A stretch of 64,000 nucleotides of DNA from Ignavibacteria bacterium (GCA_026417135.1 JAOADV010000001.1:248001-312000), one strand, 5' to 3'; counted from the stretch's first letter, positions 9,200 through 18,069 are shown. Program-made: numbers and translations. Notes: a model not told the origin generated them from the sequence alone.

Positions 9200-9805
9200 T
9201 TAACCTCTTTTATTGTTTTTTTGAAGTTCCCTTAAATAATGTATTAAACACCATTTATCGTAAAAGCTCAATTTGTCATTATAATGAAACATTAAATTTT
9301 GACCAGCAGAAAGAATGTGAAAAAGTCTCCCATCGCTTAAAAGCCAAGTACTTGCCGAAGTCAAATCTTTTGGCTGAGGGAACCCTTCCTCATCTTCCTT
9401 TAACTGAACTTGGGTAATTATGGGTCCATTTCCCTTGCCATCAAAATTGTGGCAGGAAACACAAAATCGTTTGAATAAAGTTTCGCCTTTCTTTAAAACA
9501 TAAGCTGTTGGTGGAAGGGGATTTTCGAAATGAACCTGCGGAAACTCAAATTCGTATGGTAAATACGGATAAAAGTAAATATCAGGAGAATAAGATTCAT
9601 CGATAGGAAGTAAATTAATCGTTCTTTGATTTAAAAAAGTGTCGGCATAGGGTAGCCGAACATTTTCTTGCTTGTCCATATCATCAATTATTTCCAAATT
9701 GGGTATATTTTTCCTAAAATAAAACTTTCCTTTTATGTTTAAAATCCAAAATATGCTCGACAGAACCAAAAGCAATAGAACAATATAAAAAACGAACTTT
9801 CTCAT
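9200..9805 (-). CDS. actE: ActE-like monohaem cytochrome c of alternative complex III
   Basis: A 201-residue membrane-anchored c-type cytochrome. An N-terminal helix (about 4-23) is followed by one haem site CVSCH (115-119). After that comes an SDGRLFHILSAGQNLM segment whose Met172 is a likely distal ligand, then WCLIHYLREL. This arrangement (Pro-rich NPLPPT segment, haem motif, SDGR-FH---GQN-M) matches ActE of the quinol-oxidising alternative complex III. It starts three bases after the actD-like gene, but actA, actB, actC and actF are not in this window. It should act at the cytoplasmic membrane, facing the periplasm. A generic cytochrome c is the alternative. Confidence 0.72.
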   Translation of the reverse strand: MRKFVFYIVLLLLVLSSIFWILNIKGKFYFRKNIPNLEIIDDMDKQENVRLPYADTFLNQRTINLLPIDESYSPDIYFYPYLPYEFEFPQVHFENPLPPTAYVLKKGETLFKRFCVSCHNFDGKGNGPIITQVQLKEDEEGFPQPKDLTSASTWLLSDGRLFHILSAGQNLMFHYNDKLSFYDKWCLIHYLRELQKNNKRG

Positions 9806-9808
9806 TTT

Positions 9809-10297
9809 CTATTTATCAACTATTTTGTTAAAATTAACCTTAAATTCCTCTTCGATTTTGCGTGCAAGCGATTCTTCTAAAGTAATAATCAAGACGTTAT
9901 CTTGAATTTTCCCCCAGTTCTCGTTAACAAAATGTCTAACTTCTAATGGTACGAACTTATTTAAAAACAAATTAACCACAAAAAATCGAAAGAAAACAAA
10001 AAAACCAAGAAACAACATTGAAACTTCGAAAGCGAAAGGTAAAGCCAAAAGCAAATTAAAATCCGGTTTGGAACTTAAAATCATCGGTGTTTCGAAAGTT
10101 GCAACGTAATATTGAAACGAAAGAGCAATTATCGACAAAATTAGACAAAGCCAAAATAAATGAAAAGAAAAAACTTTAAGCGGAAATCCCAACTTAATGA
10201 CATTTTTGCTAATAATGTAGATGTTGTATCTATTGTATTTGCAAAAATCCAAGAATTCAGAGGTTAAAACTTGCTTCGATAAAAATTTGTAATACAT
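9809..10297 (-). CDS. actD: ActD-like (DUF3341) membrane subunit of alternative complex III
   Basis: A 162-residue protein with two central helices (about 42-66 and 85-112). The segment QYYVATFETP followed by LPFAFEVSMLFLGF corresponds to the DUF3341 core (in family members, a quinol-side loop then P-FE-T-L). ActD anchors and packs the alternative complex III core. The sequence is divergent: the usual GG-P of the loop has become SSKP, so the call rests on the pattern and on the actE-like neighbour downstream. It begins five bases after the ricT stop. Confidence 0.6.
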   Translation of the reverse strand: MYYKFLSKQVLTSEFLDFCKYNRYNIYIISKNVIKLGFPLKVFSFHLFWLCLILSIIALSFQYYVATFETPMILSSKPDFNLLLALPFAFEVSMLFLGFFVFFRFFVVNLFLNKFVPLEVRHFVNENWGKIQDNVLIITLEESLARKIEEEFKVNFNKIVDK

Positions 10298-10302
10298 TTA
10301 TC

Positions 10303-11445
10303 TTACAACGTATTATCTTCGAGCAGAGAAATATCGTCCGGACTGAGTTTGCGGTCGTCGTCGAACAATTGTTCTTCGATAACTTTATCTGGTGGCGAAA
10401 CTTTACCTTGTTGAACAAGCCTATCGATTGTTTCTTTCGAAACAATACGAATATAACCAGTATTTTCCATCAAAAGATGTACCCTATGATTAAAAATATC
10501 TATTTTATGGATTCTTCCAATACCTTCGGCAAGCTCAACAATAGAAAACATTTCGGGAAAATTTTTATATTCTTCGAGATAGACTTCGTGCTCGTAGAGA
10601 ATACAACATTTAAGTCGACCACAATATCCGCTCAACTTAGAAACATTATTGGCAAGTCTTTGCAAACGGGCGTGTTCCAATGTAACGTGACAGTTACGGC
10701 AGTGGAAAGTCGTACAACAGATTGGCAAACCGCAAGGTCCCATTCCCCCTATCCTTCTTGCTTCTTCCCTCGTACTTATTTGGCGAAGTTCTATTCTTGT
10801 CTTGTAAATTTTTGCCAAGTCCTTCACTAATTCGCGGAAATCCACACGTTGAGGGGCACTGAAATAAATTGTAAGACGCTGTCTGTCCACCTGCCATTCA
10901 GCTTCGGTAACTTTGATATCCAAATTGTGTTTCTTGGCAAGCTTTCTTGTGGTTAAAACGATTTGTGGCTCTTCGCTTCGATTCTTTTCAAATATTCTCA
11001 TATCCTTTTCTGTTGCAAGACGAACAACAGAAAACTGAAGCTCTTCCTTTTTGTATATCTTCTCCCATCGCTCTTTGGCAGACTCACCAATCGAAACGAC
11101 AGTACCTAAATCGAAACCATTGTCGACCTCAACTATGACATATTCATAGTTGTAAAACAAAAGGTTTTTGGAATTTTTATATATTTTCTTTCTTTTGACT
11201 TTAAAAATAACCTCGACAAGAGGACTTACTAATGGCTCCTTGAGACCACCGTCGTGTTTTACATAACTTACATCAAAATTATCGACATACTCAAGATTGA
11301 AAAAGCGGGTTTCTTCGTCCGAAGGCGAGTATTCTCCTTGTTTTAATATTTTGTAATAATATGGATTTCTTTTTTTTTCCTTTAACGAAGTAGTTTCCGA
11401 ATCTTTATGATTATCCGATGAATTCTCTGAAAATGTATCTTTCAT
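10303..11445 (-). CDS. ricT: PSP1 domain protein, RicT (YaaT) family
   Basis: A soluble protein of 380 residues from the chosen start. The central PSP1 domain contains the cysteine signatures CGLPICC and CGRLKCC that bind iron-sulfur clusters in the RicA-RicF-RicT complex of Bacillus, which assists RNase Y-dependent RNA processing. The longer frame to 11499 begins with a hydrophobic, non-conserved stretch, so the ATG at 11443-11445 (MKDTFSEN) is preferred. The N-terminal 30 residues and the last 40 are charged tails. It is the first gene of a tight cluster (gaps 5, 3 and 1 bases) leading into actD-like and actE-like genes. Its role in Bacteroidota is not established. Confidence 0.85.
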   Translation of the reverse strand: MKDTFSENSSDNHKDSETTSLKEKKRNPYYYKILKQGEYSPSDEETRFFNLEYVDNFDVSYVKHDGGLKEPLVSPLVEVIFKVKRKKIYKNSKNLLFYNYEYVIVEVDNGFDLGTVVSIGESAKERWEKIYKKEELQFSVVRLATEKDMRIFEKNRSEEPQIVLTTRKLAKKHNLDIKVTEAEWQVDRQRLTIYFSAPQRVDFRELVKDLAKIYKTRIELRQISTREEARRIGGMGPCGLPICCTTFHCRNCHVTLEHARLQRLANNVSKLSGYCGRLKCCILYEHEVYLEEYKNFPEMFSIVELAEGIGRIHKIDIFNHRVHLLMENTGYIRIVSKETIDRLVQQGKVSPPDKVIEEQLFDDDRKLSPDDISLLEDNTL

Positions 11446-11739
11446 TAATATTTCGCAATTTATGATAAAATTGAAATGTAAAATTAAAGAAAAAAGCAAA
11501 TCGATAACTTGTTCTTAATTTCATAACTTTAAATTCATTGTTTTATTAAGAAAATATTCTTAAACTGAACCCCAACTTATTTGCTTTATAAGTTTTAATC
11601 TCACCGAAAAGTTAATTATATGCAAAATTCAAGCCAATGGAAAATCTTCCTAAAAACTTCATAGTTTATGCAATGTTACACATTCCTTCGAAACGATTTT
11701 AATAAACGGGAACAACTGATATAAATCCTAAATCTTCTG

Positions 11740-11812
11740 TGGCTAGGGACGGAGTCGAACCGCCGACACATGGATTTTCAGTCCACTGCTCTACCACCTG
11801 AGCTACCTAGCC
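11740..11812 (-). tRNA. tRNA-Phe (GAA)
   Basis: Minus-strand 73-base cloverleaf: acceptor GGCTAGG/CCTAGCC, D-arm AGCTCAGGTGGTAGAGC, anticodon stem TGGAC/ATCCA region with loop CTGAAAA (anticodon GAA), T-arm GGTTCGACTCC and discriminator A. CCA is not encoded. It stands alone between ricT and plsC. Confidence 0.96.
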
Positions 11813-11882
11813 AAACATTACAAAATTAATAAAAACACAGATATTTGCCAAAATTCATAAAAAACATCCATCTCCGACTAAA

Positions 11883-12608
11883 TTAACGAATGGTCAAATT
11901 GTCGGATATTTCCTTACGCAAATCATTCATCATACACTCCCAATCAATCCTCGACTCATTATTGTTTAATTGCCTTTCTTTTCCAACAATCACTTCGACA
12001 TAACCACTTCGGAAGAAAATACTACCTCTCGGTAAAATCATTTGAGTCCCTTTAATTGTGATAGGAACAATGGGTTTATTCGATTTTTGTGCGATAAACA
12101 ATGCTCCTTTCTTAAACTCTTGTAACCTTCCATCGCGACTTCTTGTTCCTTCGGGAAACAAAAGAACCGAGACATTCTCTTTTACCAAAGAAATTGTTTT
12201 TTCGATGCTCTTTCTCGAAGCAAAAGCATTATCTCTTTCTATCGGAACAAAATCAGAAAATTTCAAGTACCACCCAAAAAACGGTATCCTTTCGAGCTCC
12301 TTTTTATACATTATTCGCAAATTAAAAGGAATTGCAACGAATACACAAGGAATATCGAAATAACTTGTATGATTTGCAACAAAGACGTAGGACTTATTTG
12401 GTGAAATGTTTTCTAAACCTCGAACAATGACCTTAACCCCAGCAACGAAAAGTAATCTTTTAGCCCAAACACGATAGTGGTTCAATTTCTTATAAGATTT
12501 ATTAAAAAGCAAAAGTCCGAACACACCAAGAATTGAGTCAAAAGCAGTTATTAAGATGAGAAAAAATAATCTAAGTGGAAATAAAACAATATCTAAAATT
12601 TTGGTCAA
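11883..12608 (-). CDS. plsC: 1-acyl-sn-glycerol-3-phosphate acyltransferase
   Basis: Transfers an acyl group to lysophosphatidic acid to make phosphatidic acid at the inner membrane. The 241-residue protein has an N-terminal hydrophobic segment (about 8-35), the catalytic box NHTSYFD (an HX4D motif, about 78-84) and the substrate-binding box FPEGTRSRDG (about 151-160), followed by PIVPITIKGT. These are the ordered motifs of the PlsC/LPLAT family. The start overlaps the stop of the ArsR-type regulator by four bases (ATGA), so the two are translationally coupled. The length is normal for the family. Confidence 0.92.
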   Translation of the reverse strand: MTKILDIVLFPLRLFFLILITAFDSILGVFGLLLFNKSYKKLNHYRVWAKRLLFVAGVKVIVRGLENISPNKSYVFVANHTSYFDIPCVFVAIPFNLRIMYKKELERIPFFGWYLKFSDFVPIERDNAFASRKSIEKTISLVKENVSVLLFPEGTRSRDGRLQEFKKGALFIAQKSNKPIVPITIKGTQMILPRGSIFFRSGYVEVIVGKERQLNNNESRIDWECMMNDLRKEISDNLTIR

Positions 12609-12901
12609 TTTCGATTTTTACAAATAAGATTACATATTTCAATAATCGAAGGGTTAACAATTCGGTAAAATCTTTGAAGACCCGAAGGTCTGCATTCTAA
12701 GATTCCAGCGTTTTGCATTAATTTTATCTGTTTAGATACATTCGCCTGCATCAAGCCTGTAGCATTAATTATCTCAGTTACACATTTTTCTCCATCCATT
12801 AAACAACGAAGTATCTTTAATCGGGAAATTTCAGATAAAATTTTAAAAATCTCTGACAGCTGTTTTAACTGTTCATCCGAAAAAGTAGTTTTCAAACCCA
12901 T
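12605..12901 (-). CDS. ArsR-family winged-helix transcriptional regulator
   Basis: A 98-residue DNA-binding protein with the ArsR winged-helix layout: LSEIFKILSEISRLKILRCL (about 15-34), a recognition helix GLMQANVSKQIKLMQ, and a wing ending GLQRFYRI. No obvious metal-binding ELCVCDL-type motif is present, so it may respond to another signal or none. It overlaps plsC by four bases, and may control that gene or the upstream folP/ompA genes. The partnership with a lipid acyltransferase gene is unusual enough to note, but its target cannot be named. Confidence 0.85.
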   Translation of the reverse strand: MGLKTTFSDEQLKQLSEIFKILSEISRLKILRCLMDGEKCVTEIINATGLMQANVSKQIKLMQNAGILECRPSGLQRFYRIVNPSIIEICNLICKNRN

Positions 12902-12944
12902 TTCAATAGAAATATTAAGTTAAATTCAAAATTACAATAAATTC

Positions 12945-14972
12945 CTATCTCTTCAAAATTTTGAACTCGACACGGCGGTTTTTCTGGCGCCCCTCTTCAG
13001 TATCGTTCGAATCGATAGGGAACATTTCGCCATATCCTTTTATTATAATCCTACGAGGGTTGATACCTTTTGAAATCAGATAATTTGCAACAGAGCGAGA
13101 ACGTTGAAGAGATAAATTATAGTTGTATGCGGGCGAACCAATGTTATCTGTGTGCCCCGATATTTCGACCTCTATTCCTTCGTTTTCCTTCATCAATTTT
13201 AACAAACGATTAAGTTCGGGATATGAATCTTCGAGTAAAACATAATCGTTGTAATTAAAAAAAATATTGTTTAATGTAATACTTTCTCCAACTTCAAGGG
13301 GGACAAGATAAAGGTCTCGGCGAATCTCCTGATAAAAATAATCTTTCTTTATATCAATGTTTTCGCTTATCGACATAAATCCATCGGCTTTGGCAAGGAA
13401 ACCATAACGAAATCCACCCGGTAGGACTATTTTATAATTTCCAGTTAGAGGATTTGATTCAGTTATCCCGATTATTTTGCCTTCGGGAAGAATCTCATAT
13501 TGGATTTTCGCCGAAATTGGAGTATCATTCTTTTTGTTTAGAACTTTTCCATAGACTATCACAACGGGTTTTGGTTGCAACGACTTTGGCAGTTCCACTC
13601 GAAAAATATCCTCGCGTCCGTAAGAATTTTTAGTTGAAATAAAATACGCATACTCGCCAGAAGCAGGAATAGAAAAATAAGCATCCCAACCTTCTGAATT
13701 TACAAACTTGCCGAGATTAATTGGGGTGCTCCATTTTTGCCAAGTCGAATCCAAGCGATGAGTAAGAAAAATATCCAAGCTACCGTAGCCGGGGAAACCA
13801 GATGACGAAAAATAAAGAGTTTCGTCGTCGAAAGCAAGAAACGGAGAAGTCTCGTCGCCAGCTGTATTAATATCCTTCCCCAAGTTCATAGGCTTCGAAA
13901 ATGTCCCGTCATCTTGCAAAAAACTCACATAAAGGTCTAAGCCACCATAAGAATCTTTTCCTTCTAAAGAAAGTAGCAGAATCTGCCCATTGTATGCCAA
14001 AAAGTAAGCGGTCCTTTCATTTAAATTTTCGAAACCATTTACAACTATTTCATTCGGAAATTCCCATTCTATGCCGTTAAATCTTGAAATAGAAACTCCT
14101 TCCTTCATTTTACCAGACGGCAAATAAACATTCCCTAAAATAAGCGATAAGCCATCGGGGGTCGTTCCAAAAGCAAAGTTGTGATATTCATTATTTATTG
14201 GGGCTTTCAAAATTTCCGCTTGTGTAAAGTCAAAATTGGATGCAACTTCGGAAAACCAAATATCTTGCCTTTTTGCATTTCCAATATTCGAGGGATGTCC
14301 CTCTCGTGTAAAATAAATTCTTTTTCCATCCGGAGTTACAACTGGGGCAAGCTCTTGGTAAGGGCTATTAATTTTGGGTCCCAAATTTCTTGGCTCTTTA
14401 ATTTCATCTTTTGAAACAATTGCCTCGTTAATTTTTATCTGGAAATCACTTTCATCATATTCAGAAATTCCTACACAATCAACTTGAAGATAATCATTCA
14501 AAAAAGAAGTTTTAAAATAAATTAAGACAGATTTTATTTTATATAAAGTTTTTTCAATAACAATCTTAACCAACTTTCCTTTTACCTTATATTGAGCAAA
14601 TACTTGCTTTTTAAAAACTAAGTATCTATTATTTTTTTCGTCCAGAAAGAAAATTTGCGTTATGCAATCATCAGAATTATTTAGGTTAAGTATTAATGTT
14701 CGAACAAATTGAGGTTTTGAAAACCCTAAATGTAAGTATTCGCCTTCCTTAGTCCGAATATTCCGTGGAGCCCAAGCACAAGGTGTAAATCCAAAGGTTG
14801 GTAATACATTTGGTTTACCAAGCGACTGTTCTGCCGAATACTCTCTATTACCTAATTGGGACGAAAAGCTAACTACATAAGAAGCCCATTGAATATTATC
14901 GTGAGATAAAACTTGTTGTTTAAACAAAAAAAGCAAAACAAGAAAATTAATTTGCTTTCGAAGAATTTTCAT
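12945..14972 (-). CDS. OmpA-family protein with PD40 propeller and carboxypeptidase-regulatory domain
   Basis: A 675-residue envelope protein. After a signal peptide (about 1-23) comes a discoidin/jelly-roll-like domain (about 28-170, with EQSLGKPN). A PD40 (WD40-like) propeller follows (about 190-450, with repeats such as YFTREGHPS, YFSSSGFPGYGSLDIF and AYFISTKNSYGREDIF). Then come a carboxypeptidase-regulatory-like domain (about 465-545) and an OmpA C-terminal peptidoglycan-binding domain (about 560-675, with SGHTDNIGS and RSRSVANYL). The propeller-CRD-OmpA order resembles PorE of the type IX secretion system, but there is no N-terminal TPR domain. Its first codons overlap the end of folP by 26 bases. 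It probably links the outer membrane to peptidoglycan. Confidence 0.85.
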   Translation of the reverse strand: MKILRKQINFLVLLFLFKQQVLSHDNIQWASYVVSFSSQLGNREYSAEQSLGKPNVLPTFGFTPCAWAPRNIRTKEGEYLHLGFSKPQFVRTLILNLNNSDDCITQIFFLDEKNNRYLVFKKQVFAQYKVKGKLVKIVIEKTLYKIKSVLIYFKTSFLNDYLQVDCVGISEYDESDFQIKINEAIVSKDEIKEPRNLGPKINSPYQELAPVVTPDGKRIYFTREGHPSNIGNAKRQDIWFSEVASNFDFTQAEILKAPINNEYHNFAFGTTPDGLSLILGNVYLPSGKMKEGVSISRFNGIEWEFPNEIVVNGFENLNERTAYFLAYNGQILLLSLEGKDSYGGLDLYVSFLQDDGTFSKPMNLGKDINTAGDETSPFLAFDDETLYFSSSGFPGYGSLDIFLTHRLDSTWQKWSTPINLGKFVNSEGWDAYFSIPASGEYAYFISTKNSYGREDIFRVELPKSLQPKPVVIVYGKVLNKKNDTPISAKIQYEILPEGKIIGITESNPLTGNYKIVLPGGFRYGFLAKADGFMSISENIDIKKDYFYQEIRRDLYLVPLEVGESITLNNIFFNYNDYVLLEDSYPELNRLLKLMKENEGIEVEISGHTDNIGSPAYNYNLSLQRSRSVANYLISKGINPRRIIIKGYGEMFPIDSNDTEEGRQKNRRVEFKILKR

Positions 14973-15768
14973 AATATAATTTTTTGTAAATCTCCTTCAA
15001 AAAAATCATATTTTTCACATTATGAACTCTAACAATTTCTATGTCATTATTTAATAAAAGCGAATGAAGAATAATCGTTGGAATATCTCTTTCAATGGGG
15101 TCTTCAATGTTTAAAGTTTTTCCTAAGAATGATTTTCTCGAAATACCCAACATTAAAGGTACGCCTAATTCAGTAAATTTCGACAAATTTCTCAAAAGCT
15201 CCCAATTATGGTCGACAGTTTTCCCAAACCCAATACCTACATCGGCAACAATCTTTTTTACTCCAAAGGATTTAGCAACATTAATTTGAGTCTTCAGAAA
15301 TTCGAAAATATCTTCGACAACGTTTCCATAGGTTGGATTTATCTGCATTGTTTTTGGAGTTCCTTGCATATGCATAATTATTAAGGTGCAATCGGTTGTT
15401 GCAGACAAAGTCGCAATCCTTATGTCATTTCTTAATCCAGAAACATCGTTGATTATGGTTGCCCCATATCGAACCGCCTCGGAAGCCACTTCGTATTTCA
15501 TTGTATCAACAGAGATTACAGCTTCGGGAACTTGCTCCTTTATACCCTTAATCACTGGAATCACTCTGTCGAGTTCCTCTTCAACAGAAACTGGGTCCGA
15601 ATTGGGACGAGTGCTTTCTCCACCGATATCAACAATATCGGCTCCTTGCTCAATAAGTTTAATAGCCCAATCGATTGCTGCTTTTCTATCGTAATATTTA
15701 CCGCCATCGGAAAAAGAATCTGGTGTAACATTTACAATCCCCATAATCAAAGGAAATTTCCTTTTCAT
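14947..15768 (-). CDS. folP: Dihydropteroate synthase
   Basis: Condenses 6-hydroxymethyl-dihydropterin pyrophosphate with p-aminobenzoate in folate synthesis; the sulfonamide target. The 273-residue TIM-barrel protein begins almost at the first signature, GIVNVTPDSFSDGG (10-23), followed by the second signature DIGGESTRP (about 47-55) and the pterin-binding segments ISVDT, IINDVSG, DVGIGFGK and GISRKSF. The length is normal. It is the first gene of a minus-strand cluster, has a plausible TAAATTTG box 25 bases upstream, and overlaps the next gene by 26 bases. Confidence 0.96.
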   Translation of the reverse strand: MKRKFPLIMGIVNVTPDSFSDGGKYYDRKAAIDWAIKLIEQGADIVDIGGESTRPNSDPVSVEEELDRVIPVIKGIKEQVPEAVISVDTMKYEVASEAVRYGATIINDVSGLRNDIRIATLSATTDCTLIIMHMQGTPKTMQINPTYGNVVEDIFEFLKTQINVAKSFGVKKIVADVGIGFGKTVDHNWELLRNLSKFTELGVPLMLGISRKSFLGKTLNIEDPIERDIPTIILHSLLLNNDIEIVRVHNVKNMIFLKEIYKKLYYENSSKAN

Positions 15769-15792
15769 ATATGAAAAATTCTATTTAGAGTT

Positions 15793-15800
15793 CAAATTTA
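15793..15800 (-). promoter_or_regulatory. Candidate -7 box for folP
   Basis: TAAATTTG on the minus strand fits the Bacteroidota -7 consensus TAnnTTTG and lies 25 bases upstream of the folP ATG. No clear -33 element is seen. In AT-rich DNA this match has limited weight. Confidence 0.35.
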
Positions 15801-16024
15801 AAAAAATTATGGGAAAATTCTTATTAGAGAATCTGATGCTTAAAAGTGACTTTTTTGCAAGTAAAATTTTGTATTACTCAGAATTGGTAATTGGGAAAAT
15901 TGAAATGCCAAAGGATTTTTTTTGGAAAAAGTTTCAAACACTATTGAGTATTTTGAAAATTTGGAAAGAAAGGGATTTTAATGTTTTATAAATTAAATCC
16001 CAAGAACGAAAATTTACTTTATTA

Positions 16025-16252
16025 CTAAACTTTGATATCCAAAAACCCTTTGCTTATTTGGGCTTGAGCCAAATTGTGAATTTGTTGAAGACTAGGAAGA
16101 TTAGAAGCTAACATTTGTAGAAGTTGTGAATGCAAAGAATTTGGGGAATTTCCAGTTGCTTGTCGAAATTGTTCAATTTGAATTTCTCGTTGAACCAATA
16201 AAGAATTACGGTTTTGGATATCTCCAATGTTATTTGTTTGAGTTGAATCCAT
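16025..16252 (-). CDS. Small hypothetical protein (75 aa)
   Basis: I do not recognise this 75-residue protein. It is hydrophilic, rich in Gln, Asn and Ser, has no membrane segment or cysteine, and looks helical with heptad-like leucines (LHSQLLQMLASNLPSLQQIHNL). A Shine-Dalgarno-like GAGGG sits about seven bases before the ATG, which supports real translation. It stands alone between folP (divergent) and the M49-like gene. It could be a small structural or regulatory protein. Confidence 0.5.
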   Translation of the reverse strand: MDSTQTNNIGDIQNRNSLLVQREIQIEQFRQATGNSPNSLHSQLLQMLASNLPSLQQIHNLAQAQISKGFLDIKV

Positions 16253-16337
16253 AATTTACCCTCTTTTTATGTATTATCGACAAAATTTAGAAAAAATTTA
16301 GTCAGTACAAGTAATTTCAGAGAAATTCAACAAAAAG

Positions 16338-18002
16338 CTATGGCAAAAGGTTCAAAATAGAATATTCAGTATCGATATCTCTTGGAATATTCTTAAACTT
16401 CTCGATAATTTGCTTTGTCTCCGTATCCATTTTTCCATATTTGTCCAAAAGTTCACCAGCTTTTTGATAATCTCCTTCTGCTTGAATTGTCAAAACCAAC
16501 CTTGCAAGCTCTTCAATACCCGACATTAAGTTTATTTCGTCGATTACAACTTTACCATTTTGGTATTTTATTAAACCTTTTTCTCGGAGAAAGTTTAACT
16601 GAACAAGATTTGCTTTACCGTGTGCCTTTTCGACACCAAAACGAATAGAACGAAAAAGCCCCGCAACGTATGTAACCTTTGCCTTCTTCAAAAAATCATC
16701 GCTAATAAGTTTTTTCTCGTATAAATGTTTGTAATTATACATACCGACAACATCAGCCTTACATTCTTCAATTGCCGAATAACGCTCTTTAAGTGCTTTG
16801 CGGACAGGAAGTGTATCGTTACCATAAACAAAACCTCGCCCCAGAGTATGAGAAACTTCGTGTAAGGTAACAAAACTTGTGAAAGCTTTTTTATCGATAA
16901 AAGGTAGAAGTTCCGTTGAAAAAATTCTCTCTGCCATTGGCTTTAAAATCTTTTCAAACTTAGCTTCCATCATATTTTTAAACATCGATTTTTTCCCACC
17001 TTTCAATTCGTGTACCTTTGGGTCGTTCGGAAGAGAATTTGCAATGGTTTTCGTTCCAGCTTGGCAATCGCCTCCAAAATAAACTACATTTACAACTTGA
17101 AGGACATTTCCTTTTCCAGCACTTTTCCGGATGTACTTTTTATCGTAGGGGAGATTATGTTCAAAATAGTCCAGATTGTCTTCGAACATTTCCAATTCCT
17201 TAGTTCCTTCTTCATCCTTTATCATTACAATTGCTTCGTATGCCGTTTTATAATTGAATAGTTTATCTTCGTAATTTTCGATTGGTCCGATAACTACATC
17301 TATTTTGCTATTGCGAATATCCATCCAAGCCATATCACTTTCGAAATAGTCATCAGTCCGAAGTGCCTTCGCTCGAAGCAACAAAAACTTTTTCAAACTT
17401 TCATTTTCGCAATAATTTGCAGCCTCTTCAAGCTTCCGAGCAATTTGTTCAACTTCTGGATAAAATTGATGGTACAACATTGGCTTTAGCTTACCATTTT
17501 CCCGCAAAATTACAGTGTATTGACTTTCGAATAATTCCTTTTCGGAAGGATTATTCGCAATGTAGGAATTAAATTCATCTTTTGTCATATCTAAGGGATA
17601 AAAATTAGCACCATCTGGCTTTTTTTTCGGTCCATTTCCGACAAACCGGATACCATCGTATATCAAATCGTAAGGACCGTAATGGATCCGCACTAATTTC
17701 AATAGTTTCTTTGCTTCGTCAGTATCAAGTTTGGCAAGCGAATCGCGAATCGAAATTGCATCGGGTGCTGTTTGCTTCCAAAAAATAGAATCGGCAAACT
17801 TTCCCGCTTCTACTAAAAGCTCTACAACTTTACGCTCCTTCTCTGTTAAACCAGATAAATCGACAGAAATGGTAACTGGTGCGAATTCTTCGATTCTTTC
17901 TTCGATAGAAGGTAACTGTTCAACATTTTCATCCTTTATTTCTTCCATCTTGCCACACGAAATAGTCATTAATAATGCCAAAATGAAAATTACACTTCTC
18001 AT
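16338..18002 (-). CDS. M49-like (dipeptidyl-peptidase III family) metallopeptidase lipoprotein
   Basis: A 554-residue predicted lipoprotein: signal peptide with Cys16 in MTISC, then an acidic linker. It has a zinc site HEVSH (381-385) and a second motif EECKAD (412-417) that supplies a Glu ligand. Classical M49 enzymes have HExxGH; the five-residue HExxH form with a nearby EE-KADxVG motif resembles the C-terminal M49 domain of plant NUDX3-type proteins. It should act on the periplasmic side of an envelope membrane, probably as a peptidase. A Shine-Dalgarno-like AAAGGTGA precedes the ATG. It is transcribed away from the phosphatase gene at 18070, with 67 bases between the starts. Confidence 0.78.
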   Translation of the reverse strand: MRSVIFILALLMTISCGKMEEIKDENVEQLPSIEERIEEFAPVTISVDLSGLTEKERKVVELLVEAGKFADSIFWKQTAPDAISIRDSLAKLDTDEAKKLLKLVRIHYGPYDLIYDGIRFVGNGPKKKPDGANFYPLDMTKDEFNSYIANNPSEKELFESQYTVILRENGKLKPMLYHQFYPEVEQIARKLEEAANYCENESLKKFLLLRAKALRTDDYFESDMAWMDIRNSKIDVVIGPIENYEDKLFNYKTAYEAIVMIKDEEGTKELEMFEDNLDYFEHNLPYDKKYIRKSAGKGNVLQVVNVVYFGGDCQAGTKTIANSLPNDPKVHELKGGKKSMFKNMMEAKFEKILKPMAERIFSTELLPFIDKKAFTSFVTLHEVSHTLGRGFVYGNDTLPVRKALKERYSAIEECKADVVGMYNYKHLYEKKLISDDFLKKAKVTYVAGLFRSIRFGVEKAHGKANLVQLNFLREKGLIKYQNGKVVIDEINLMSGIEELARLVLTIQAEGDYQKAGELLDKYGKMDTETKQIIEKFKNIPRDIDTEYSILNLLP

Positions 18003-18069
18003 AGTTCACCTTTAAATAATATTTCCTATCATTCGACTTTTCTTTTTTCAAAAGAAAAAAAATAAAATT

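Noticed and set aside
11446-11739. A regulatory RNA or riboswitch in the gap between ricT and tRNA-Phe
   Set aside because: The stretch is plain AT-rich sequence with no stable stem or conserved motif that I can see.
15809-15991. A 60-codon plus-strand frame in the gap between folP and the small 75-residue gene
   Set aside because: No ribosome binding site, no recognisable composition, and it sits in an AT-rich gap where long frames arise by chance.
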